From positions 3,782,001 through 3,846,000 of the forward strand of contig NC_084676.1 in the NCBI RefSeq assembly GCF_028389875.1: a DNA stretch of 64,000 nt, written 5' to 3'. The DNA comes from Rhea pennata. Taxonomy: Eukaryota; Chordata; Aves; Rheiformes; Rheidae. Numbering within the stretch: position 1 is the first letter of the stretch; each line of letters starts with the position of its first letter. Position numbers and translations under genes: made by a program. Shown here one piece after another: positions 12,167 through 24,100 of this stretch. The notes under the pieces are model-generated. The model did not search any database, was not told the DNA's origin, and worked only from the letters and a program-made list of their open reading frames with translations.

Positions 12167-15100
12167 CTGGAAGTGTACACAAAAAGTTAGAATTTGAAAT
12201 CTAGTTTTCTAAATATTTTCCATTTACTATCTCCATTTACTCCACAAAATATTGACATTAAGTTACAATAAAAAATGCATTCTTTTTCAGAGAAAATAAG
12301 TTGAAAGCAACGTTAGGTCCTTCTGTTCAGACAACTGTTATTCACAGTAAGTGAATAATAAGAAATAGTAAGAATTCAGTGAAGGTAAGTGAGAGGATGG
12401 GTGTGGACCAGCTAGGCAAATATTGGCTGAACTCTGCCTACCCTGGCTAATGTCAGATCAACTCCAGTAGCTGAGGCTAGCTGCTTTTAAACATTCTTTC
12501 AAGAACCTATCAATTTGTCTATCAGACAAGTTTACTCTGAACCACTGAAGGAAGCAGGAAAGTATAAGGAATTCTGTCACTGGAAGAAAGTTTTAACTTA
12601 AGAGGAATTTTGATAGGGAAATCTAAGACATATTTTAACCGAGTATATGTTGAGTAATAACTAATTCAGAAACCTGCTTCCCGATACCACCTTTTGGCTT
12701 GCCCTCTTACAAGAGTTCAGTTGACTTTGGGAGAAAAAGCAGCAAGAAAGCCATAATTTCAATCGCAAAACAGCTCCCCCTCCCAGACACCCTCCCCAAC
12801 AAAAGAAGGCTGAACAGCAGACTAGCCTAGGTGGCCAAATTCAGCAGCAAGGAAAACCACAGCTCATTTCCTTAGCCAATATGGTGCCAAAAGGAAAATT
12901 CTGTGGGTTTAGTAAGCAAGAGATAATTTACCAACCATATAAAAGCTGGAAAAATGTAATAAAATATTAGCTCTCTCATCTTCGCCAACTAAACCCTTAA
13001 AACTGTTCCCATTTATTTGATTTGAAGTATTGTTCGTGGTTTGTAACCCTTTGAAACAGTCTAAAGCTTATAAAGATTAAGAAGGGGAAAAGAATCTCTG
13101 CGTTAGGTTATAAGCATTTTTTCGATTTTATCAAGATCCAATAAATTCAGTTACCTTCTGGTCCTCCGTCCTGAAACAATTCTTAACATAGTTGGCAAAT
13201 TTGGGTTCCAGCTTAGGAAGGGAAGAACCCTATTTTGAAAAAAGCAAACTTTAGTGTATGCAGGCCATTAAATGACTCCAATAAAATAACTCATAAAGCT
13301 TAAATACTTTGCTACACAAGTGGAATTTTACTGGACTCACCTTGCAACATCCAGTCCACTATCAAACCATTTTAAACACCTTTCACTATAGTATGCAGAT
13401 ATTTACAACACCAGTGAGGGCCTACACACTGAAATCGCTTTACAAGTAACTCTGCTCATGCTCAAAGACGCAATAGGAAGCATTTATCACTTAACCTGTC
13501 TCTGAACGACGAGCACGTCTGAAGCTACACAGTATGGTAGGAAAGCCATAAATATGAAATAGTGCTAATTTAACTGAATAGCATATGTATGTTGACTGCA
13601 AATGAGGTTTTCTGCTTCAGCTCTCTGAAGAAAAACTTTAACCCCCCTCTTCCACTCATGGTCCCCCTATTCTAAGGCTCATTTTGGTACATCAGTTCTA
13701 TAAATTCATTCCACACATGTACACATATACCTGAAAACGTCTTTCCAGATACTCAAGTGCACAAAGCAGATTCTGTAACTCATGAATCAAGGTTACTCTT
13801 GCATGTCTCCCCTTTTCCAGTCAAAATAATATGAATCGCCTTAGGAGATATTAACTTTCACATATCACATGAGAAATTTTTATTTTTCAGTTATATCAGT
13901 TTAATTGTCTAGCCTATAATTATAAAACACTTTGCTACTTTTCAGCACATTACAGAACGGACTTACGTCCATGGAACACAAAGACACATCAAGAATATCT
14001 GAAACCAAAAGTACACAACAACCAAGAAAGCTTCGATTTGGACAATGTCTTATTCCAGGAATCTGACAAGTACTGATGCTTTTCCATTAGCTTGTAGATA
14101 CCAACTGAAGTTTACTACATAATACAGGAGTTCCATTTTAATATTATCATACCTTCTCCAGCAGTTCACACAAGCAATTTTTAACTTGCAGGCTGTCAGC
14201 TCAAAGAGCTACTGTATATGGCAATGCACAACTATTTTGCCTTACCAAGATAAAGTCTAGCACTATCTGCAAAACAATGAATTAAGCTGTCTGCTACTGC
14301 TTCTACATATTTGTGCTTATACAGCATTTCCCAATAAAAAGTTTCCAGCAACCAGAAAGCATATCCTAAGACTGGCCATTTGCCAGTTCTTATTATCCAG
14401 TTTGTATGCTGCTTTATTCCCTCTACAGGGACATCTCTGCCTACCGTGAATAACTAAACCACTTTCGCTTACAATGCAGAGGCAGCACTAATCTTTGCTC
14501 CTGTATGAGTCATGCAAAACCATTCTGAGCATCCACTTGTTCCAAGGGGTTAGTTTGACCTAGTAGAATGATACCCTCCATCACTGTCAGGTTCACAATT
14601 TATTTAGGGATACGCAATTTGATTCTGATGAAGTATATACCACAGATCCAGTATGTATCCTTTGAGCCATTCTGCCATATTTTGCCTTCATAGGACAGAA
14701 TTGTCTTGAAATATTAAGAAACAAAGCACAAGACAATCCCAATTCTTTTGGTGACTAATTGCCAGTGTAAGGGCCACCTGAGGGTGAATTCAAAAACCCA
14801 GAGCTCCTCATAAAACTGCCATCAACACAGACTTTCCATCTATCCAAAAATAAATCTTCAACAGAGAATCTGATCCAGTAACCAAAATTTCTCTTAATCA
14901 CCAGGGGGCATCTGATCTACAAAGCACAGTCTTGAATAAATAAAAAACTCCAAAATGCATGTAGCCATGTCAGCTCCTCATTACCAGCTGATCTGTGCTA
15001 CATGTGTGCCTCTACTGAACTGCACCCCTAGTTAAACATCTATCTAAACAGGACTAATGCAGTAAGAATTACTACTGCCTCTATACTCTACTGCCAACCA

Positions 15101-18100
15101 GCCCATACAGAGAGCATTTTTACTGAAAAATGTTTTGACACTTAAGCAGTATCTAAGGAGAACAATACCTAATCTTGAAATGCCAGTTAAAGCTGACAGC
15201 ACTCAAAAGCCAAAAGGTCATTATTTGACCTTCAAAAGACGGAACATCCATTGAAGGGAGACTGAATTAACCTCAAATCCCCATCTCCAATCCAGAAAGT
15301 AACAGCTTTTAGGACTTCACTGATTCATGGATGGATATTACAAGCACTTATCTCCCCCTTCTGGAAATAACACAGCCTTACAAGCTTCCAAAGATGCATA
15401 CTCCTTTTAGACCAATCAAAAGTCCAGGCATGGAAAGAACTCTGGTTAATCTAGTTGCCAAAAATAAAGTGTGTATACCAGTTAAGACACCTCCAGAATA
15501 TAACACTATACCCAAGGTTGCTGGTTTTGCTGTTTTTAAACAGCTTAAAAAATTTAAATTAGTAAAGGAAGTTCATGGGAAAGTGTGTGCAACTTGAAGG
15601 CCACATACACCCAGAAACATCAGCATAGAAGCTCCCACTGATGATACAGTGTTAACAGGACAGCAGTGACACACAACTATTTCTTAGTAACACCCAACAC
15701 CTCCGAGCTGCAAAGTAAAAAATATCAAAATTGACCAAACTTAAGTTCCAAAAAAACCTCACCTTATCTACGGAGGCCTGCATTTTTGCTTTAATCTCCT
15801 CTAATGACAGAGGGACTTTTGGTGTTTTTGGAGTTAAAGATTTTTCCTTCTTGGAATCTGGAGTCTGAAACAATTACACATTTTGTTAGAAACTTCCATA
15901 CACATAAAGCTGCTTAGTATGCAAGATCAAGTTTTCTAGAAACAAGAAACCTAAAACCTGGTGGAATTTGTAGCTAATACAGGAACAAGCTATCATACAG
16001 ATACATCAGATACTTTTCAAATTTGTAAAAGTTTAAGTTGTGCTCCCAACACAGTCCTTACGAAAGATATGGTCAAGAATACAAATATTTAAGTTTGGAA
16101 TTAGTAACTACGCTTAGTATAGCGAGTATCTTATGTTCCTGGGCAGATGTTTACCTAGCTCTTTCCCAAACTGAAAATAACAGAAACAAAACCGTTTAGT
16201 CTTCCACAGCTGCAGCCATGTTAGGCAAACCATGCTAAGACAAATCCTCACTGCTTTTGAGATTCCATCCTCCCATCCATTCCACACTAATTTCTGTATG
16301 CAACCTTCCTTCTACGCATGAAAGCTGCACAAGGAAGCTTGACCCAACACAAAGGTTCAACATGAAAAAATAAATTCTCAGATTAGTTTTCTCATCTGCA
16401 TCATTGTAATGGCACAAAACTAGCAGTGCTGGGACAAGGCAGGTAGCTGGAAACAACCAGAAGGAAGGATCAAGCTCCCTCATCAGTGGCAGTCTGTCAT
16501 ACTACAGAGTTTTATCAACATCCTCTTGTCCCAGCAACTATGCAAAAAAATATGAAGACCAGCAGTTTTAACAGCAGCATCACTAATGATCAGCAGGGAC
16601 AGCACAGCTAATATAATTATATGTAACTACGTAACAGCCAACATTTAATACAGGATTACCAAAGACTATCACAGGAGAACATTAAGCAATGACATGGCAT
16701 TATTCTAATCATGTTTTCTATTCGTATTCAGAAACTAACTTAACAGTAACTTTAAATAACGCACTAACCATTATGCAAGATATTCCACACAGGAATTAAT
16801 ACTAGCTTTACTCATTTGCATTCACTCACTTTTGATTTAGATGCTGGTGTGGACGGCTTGGAGTCTTTTCCATTTTGCTTTGCTTTCTGCATATTTTTCC
16901 CTGAAGATTCACGGGCAGGCTGAAAATAAAGCACTTAAGTTCATTTGCCATAAAATAAACTGTTAACAATTAAGTTCATTATCACAGTACTGAAGACCTG
17001 GTGACAAATATGTATTATTTAACCTGGAACAAAGCACCGTGTCTGTTTAATCAAAAAAGTATGTTACAAGTACTTAAATGATTTAATTCTAGCTGGCACT
17101 GCCACTTCAAGATCTAATTCAGTCCTAGATATTTGAAATATCATAACCTTTACTTCCTCTTAGCATTTCCTGCAGAAGTATTGTCTGGCAAACAGACAAT
17201 GCCATACACATATTCGAGAATTGGAAACTTACATTCCTACATTAATTAACGGAGTATTACATTCAACCACACAACATCTGAATACATGCTAAGAAATCTG
17301 CAGCTGGCATTCATTTCTCCAATAGGTCTTAAAATTGTTGTGCACTTTGACCTACAGAAATGCATCAGGACAGAACAGCCTTTAGTGGAGTACATTAAGT
17401 GTTCATTTCCAGACAGCAGATACATAAATTGAAGCCAATGTAACCAAGTTTGAGGTAAGTCACAACCTCCTTTATCTCTGCAGTTGCCAAGCAGTCTTAG
17501 TTTATTTTACCACCAGGTGGCACTCAAGGCCTCATGTAATTTCATACTGGCTGCCTGAAGCAAACCATTTCCAAAAGACTCTCTCAAAGTCTTTCATTGA
17601 AAGCTACATCACTAAAACAGTAAAGATTCACAAACAAGGAAAGCACAATCAACATTTACTTATCAGAACAGGATTTTGTTTACTGTCCAACATCCAAACA
17701 TGTGAACCACATCTGTTTGTCTATTGCACATGCAGATTCCTGGTAGTAAAGGACCACCAACCCACCCCCACATTTTGTTCTGAAATATGTTCTTAATGCA
17801 TATAAACACACTTAAGTGTTTTAATGTCCTATTACAATTCCCTTTTTATCAACTAAGCTAAAATCAAAAACATCCCATTCAGATTCCAAGAGCAGTGCTT
17901 TAATCATTATTATTAATACAGAATCATCTGCCCAATTACTGTCTCCTTTACACAATCTCAAGATATCCAGCCCATCATTAAAAAACTCCACTGCACAAAG
18001 AGCAGGAGACTTCAACTAGTTTCTGCACTGCAGTAAACTCAGGAGTTCAAACTTAAATTTGTATCTTTTGAAAACTCAGTCCCCCTCACCACCACTGCCA

Positions 18101-21100
18101 CCCACCCAAAGGTCTTACCTTAAAAAGACCACTCTTGAGCAACTAAACCATTAGATGCGCTAGCCCTTACTCCTCCTGCCCGGATAAATCAAGCTACAGG
18201 TAGTAAGAGCACCTACTGTCTTCACACTACATTTCAAGTTCATTAAACAGACTTAAATCTTCACGGGTCAAATTAAGGGGTGTCACAACAACGTCTAAGT
18301 TCAAAGATTAAATATATAGGCCACTTACTTTCTTTATTGGTGTTTTGATTTCTTCCTCATCTTCATCCAAGTCATCTTCATCCCTATAATTAAAAGGTAA
18401 TTACTCAAAGCTCCAGATTACCTTATTCAGTAAAAATTTATCTTGCTCTTTCAATAAAAATTGTTATTAAAGCAAGCAAGCTTTCCAACTGTTTTTTAAT
18501 GCACAGCAAGCTAATTATAGGTCAAATCCCCCTTATTACTAGCAATGTAGTAAAATGTGTTCCCTTCTACTTCACTACTGCAAACACTCTTTTTAAAGTT
18601 AAGATTTAGCTTACAGTATAGCATTAAGTTTGAGCTAATTCTGCACTTATGCAGCTAAGGAATTTTCCGGCATGATATCCAGTTATGTCATACACAATTT
18701 CATATTCTGAAACAGTTATCCCTGCAATGGTATTTCAAAACACCATCAAAAAAATACATACTCATCATCATCATCCTCATCGTCATCCTCCTCATCATCA
18801 TCTTCTGACAATTTTGCTTTTTTCTAGTAAAAAGAAATCAAGGCTGATAAGTGTCAATATCATTTTGTTAATGATAACCCTTTGTTAACCTTGACCCAAA
18901 ATAATTTGTGGTATAAATACAAGATGGTCTCTCTTAAATACAGCTAAAATCACAAATTACCCAATTTGCTGGTCACCACTGTTATGTAAAATTAACCAAT
19001 TTATTTTATTTCTTCTGCCTTTTGAATGAAGGCCAAATTAACACTTCATCAGTTAACACTGAAAAATACACAAGTGACTGCGGCTTGCCGAATCTGAAGA
19101 GCAAAGCCAGGTAAGATATAATACCACCTCTGTATACACACAGAGGCCTAGAAAACTAAGTTTGCCAATACTAAGATTTCACCCGGTGTAAAATAGCCAC
19201 ATGTATCTGCTTCTACAGCTAGGGCTAACACTAAAGAGACACTAACCTAACTAGTCTGATTGTACACAAATATTAGAATATTTTCCAAATTATGAGCCTG
19301 AAAATAGCCAGCTGGGATCCACCCCATGTTATCAGTAAGTATTGCGCTCCACAGTTAGGCTCCACCAAAAGCTACTAAGTCAACAGCTCCCAGCCTACTT
19401 AGAGCTCTGAGCAAATGAACCTTTTGTTCTATCACAGTACCCCTCTTATCTAAATCATTGCAAGCCATATAACTGCTTACTCCTAAGCAGCATTAATACC
19501 AAACCAATATAAAAAAAATGCAGACAATTAAAAAAAAAAAAAAAGTAGTATACCTGTGGTGTTTTAGCTCCTCCTCCACTTGCTGGTCTCTTTGTTGAAG
19601 TGTTCACAATTTTTGTATCATCTTCCTCATCATCTGACTCTGGTTCTTCCTCTAATGCTGGTAAAACGAAGAGAACATACCAAAAATTCATTTAACAGAA
19701 GCGAAAATAAGATACTAGTAAAGATATTAGAAAGGGACAGACAAGAGCATCATCCAGAGCTGAAAAGGTAAGGATCCCCTGAACTGCCTTCTATTAGCAA
19801 TGTAACCACTGAGGTCAGGTGGTTTTCCAGTTGAGTTTACGCAGATGCTATGGAACTTAAATCCACTCTCAATGAACAATCCCCTATGGTACCTGCAATA
19901 TCCCTCTCGGAAAAGAGGCCATGGAAAGACAAGAACCAAATGTTCTCCGTTTTAAAGGAGACATGCTTAAGAACCTCTAGACAGAAAAAGTTATTTAAAA
20001 ACAACTCTGCATACAAGATAAAGAATCTAGTCCTGGCTTAAGCCTTTAGAACAAAACCAGAAGTATTTCAAAAGTAGTCTTCTTAAAATCCAACTGATGA
20101 AATTAGAAAAGCTCATAGCTGGGAAGATCACCACTCATTTTTAAGGAGAGAAATTAGAACTAGAAATTAGAAAGCTGACAAAGTTCCCTTCTTCCTGTTA
20201 AAAAAAAGGTTGGGGGGAGGGAGGACAAGAGAGTATACACGCATTTCTCTGAACTCCCTTGCCCTCCAGGTATCTCTTTTTCCTCACAACAGGCTATTCA
20301 GAAGATCAATATTAGAGAAAGCATTGCTTATGTTACTGGATACATCATTTAAGAAGTTCTGTTCATACTGACAGGTAGTAGTGAGTTCAGTGTTGTGCTC
20401 CACAGGGTTCAGACACTGGTATGGGACTTGCCATACTGACACCTTAAGCATGCCGAATAGTCTTTCGCCTGCTGTAATATGCGTATTTATTCTAAGGACA
20501 TGGAAAAGGTGTTTTACTTTTCAAAACAATGAACTTACACTTGAAAAAACACTGAATAGATTAATACATACCTACAAGATGCTGGCCACTGACATAAACA
20601 GGCCCTGAACCACATTTCAACCTCAAGACCACTGGTGGTGTAATCTCAAAGCCACCTAATGAAACCTGAAGATAAAAAGCAAGGTGTGCTCAACAATCCA
20701 TTCACATGAAACCACAGCAACAACATTTGAAGATCCAAGGGCTGATGCAATTACAACAAGCTTCAGTCTAACAGAATATTCCAAAAACATTTATGAGACC
20801 ATTCTGGCTTATCAAAGAGCCACAACAGTGGCCTACTATACTCTCATGGCCTATTGTAATATGCCAGACCAACTAGGTTTCTATGCATCCCAGGAGCAAT
20901 GAAACTTGAACAATATGCATTCTACCTTTCACCTCCATTGAGTCAAACAGGAAATTCTTTAATTACATTCCTGGCAGCAGCAATGAATGCTAGAGTGACC
21001 TTAATTCAATAGAGGGTGGCAGTCATCTTTGAGTCTCTTGAGACTTTGGGGGAATCTGAAAATGGAACTAGATTTTCTCCTACCAGGCTCAAAGAAAGTA

Positions 21101-24100
21101 ACATAAGTTGCACAGATGCAACTGCTTGCAAATGCATACATTTGTATACATAGAAATGACATCTTTAATACATACCATTCCTAGAAAAGCATAACCTGAA
21201 CCAAAGTTCCAGATTATCTCCAATGACCACTAAAATAAGTCAACCAAGTGCAAAAAACGTGTTTGCATCTAGCTCTTGCTTGCATCTGTTACCCATGCCA
21301 ATACCGATGCATCTTTGAACACATTGACAGGCTTGCAGTTTCAATACAATTTAGTCAACCACAAGCTTTTCTAATGTTTTTCCTGACATGAGACCCAATT
21401 CATACTAGACTTTTTCAAGCACATGTCCTTACCGTAGGCTGCACTGACATCTTCAGTGATGCCAGTATTACTTTAATAGGGTTGCCTTCATAGTCCAGTG
21501 CTTCTGCTTCTACAACATGTAATTCATCTTTGGCTCCAGCCCCCAAAGTAACCTGTAAAGTAAGCAACAGAGCACACTGAAACACTTTTCAAATCTTCTG
21601 AAGTCTTCTACAATGCACCCGCTGCTCTGCACCTCTTTAGGTGGAAGTCTGTATTTCTGCCTGCTAATGGTTCAACCACAACCCCCCTCAAGCCAATATC
21701 CCCTTTCCCATAACACTGGCATTTAATAGATTTGATTTAGATGTGTCAGTACGCTACTCGATCAAAACATTAAGTAGACATTTTTCTACCGGCTTATTGC
21801 ATTGAAGTGGGTCAGTGACAACTCCAAGCAGCACCTGATCTGCCCCAAGGGAAGCAAAACAGATACATGGCTAGAGGAAGGAAAGCAACGGCCATCACTA
21901 CTACAGAATCATAACCTTACTCTTTCCCCTTCCTGTCACATTTCATCTGCCAATTGCTTCAATAGATCACTTACACTACAACCTTCTTGTTTACTTGAAC
22001 TGACCTCCAATGAGCAGTGAAGTCTTACAGCTGCTAAGTTCAGTGACATGATTTAAGTTTTCAGTGCCATAACATAAGCCTGAGCCTTCTGTGCTAAGTG
22101 ACAGAAAGTCAGGCACTTCCTGAGATTCAAAAACCCTAGCTGCAGGGAGGAAAGTGAGCGACAGACACGAGGCAAGCCTGAAATTCCAGTTCTCTAAAGC
22201 ACTAGCATCTGAGTCACACAGGAGAGCGGGCTGAAGACCAAGAAGGGAGTAACTAGTACCAAGAAGTAGGAGCCATTCCAGAGACAAATAAACAAAGTTA
22301 ACTGTTCCAGTTTCAAAGGTGCCTGAAAGGAAAGCTTCCCCCTCTCCATGCGAGAACTTACACTTCAGGCAGAAAGCAGCAGTTATCAAGTTTCCATTTT
22401 CTGCCCAAGGGTTGTGTTTTAGGCAAGCTTTAATGATCTGCACAAGGCATACCCAACTGTACACTGTGAAAGAAGATACAGGATTTCCTACTCTTGGCAA
22501 GTTTTGTTACTGCAAAGTGAAAGAGTTAAGAGCGGAATTGCTACTCTTCTCTCAGATGGGTCAGCAACAATACGCTAGCTCCTGGGACTAGCACCAGGAC
22601 AAGAATTCCATCTAATAACACTTCCCTTCATCCCCCCCCTCCACTTACTCCTGTCACTCACATCACACCTTGAGCAATACATTCTATTTATTTATTAACA
22701 ACCAATGTACAATGTCTAGCAAGTAACCATTCCTGTGCTTTTATACCAAAAGTGAACACCATATCAGCAGCAAATAGATAATGAATTCGGAGACCATCGC
22801 CTCTGTTTGCAGCTGTCATTGTTTAAGACCAGGAATTCAAGAAAACCCTCATATGCCACTTTCTACCTCTACATGCATCGATCCTCTTCCTCTTTCCCAT
22901 TTATCCGTTTCTACATCTCCCTGCCACACATGCATCTCAACTGATATATGCCAGCTAGTGTCTTTATTCATATTCATCTAGTTTTATCAGGTTCAGTATT
23001 CACTGAATTCATCCAGTATTCAGGTCACCCAGTATTCACTAGCTTCACACTTAATCTTGACCCAAAGCTCAAAAACCAGGAACTTTGGATAAAGCCACAT
23101 ACCTCAGGCATCATTCGGTGGTTCATTTCATGTGCATTCCAAGCATGCAGATATGAGAACAATCCACATGAACTTACCCTATCCATTTCTCTTCCCTCAA
23201 GAGAAATTCTAAAAGGCCAGTAATTACGTACAAAGTAGCCATTGTAAAGCCTAGACTGTGTTTTTATAAAATGCAAGGACATAGCTCACAAAATACCATA
23301 ACATTTAAATTTATGTCATAACTGTACGTATTACTTTGAGTTTTAACTTGGACTGCCATTATTATCCTGGATTCCTGGCAGGAAGCTATCCAGAATTCTG
23401 TAAGTTACTTATTTAAAAGTACCATCAAGGCACCTCTCTATATTTAAATAAATCCTAGACCGAAGTACAGACATGACAATACTTAACTCTCTTGCCTGTG
23501 ATGTTACCTCATGTTATGCTTGTGCTAAACAAAACAGAAGTCACATGCTTAGTCCAGAGCACAGAAATGCAGCACCTTTCTTGCTGGGACAGCAGAAAGA
23601 ACTAAGGACATATTTAAAACTCAATGAACAGATCTTGATTTCTACAAATATCCTGTTCAGTGAGCAGCTGCTGTCAGATGAAGTATCTGAATGAAAGATC
23701 ATGTTTCCTGTAACATCCTTAAAAGGAGGCCAACATTACAAGAAATGAATCAGAACATAAGCTTCCCCCCCCCAACGTAGATGCAGTATTAGCTGCTTAT
23801 TAGGAGAAGAGCATTAGAAATACAATGCTTGGGAACACAGGGGAAAGGTTTTCAAAATAAAGTTTCCCCAGTCTGCACCTACCTGTGAATAACACAAATC
23901 CATCCCTCCCCCTTGTGCTCCTGCAGCATTTAAACTGTTACTTTAGAGATAACAGAAGATATATTACTTCTATTTCCTTTAGTAACTATGGTGAAGTTTT
24001 CTTTAAACCTTGTATCACTTGCTACGAACCATGAAATATCAATGGAGAATTTTCCAGGTAAAATAGGATGGTTCAATTCCTAAGAAGGGCAAATTGACAT

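Noticed and set aside
18761-18823. TCATCA simple repeat
   Set aside because: It is NPM1 exon 6 encoding the acidic tract, not a free microsatellite.
21991-22500. 169-codon minus-strand frame inside NPM1 intron 2
   Set aside because: Sense to NPM1 but not in the family protein, and it lies between correct exons 2 and 3. No homology recognised.
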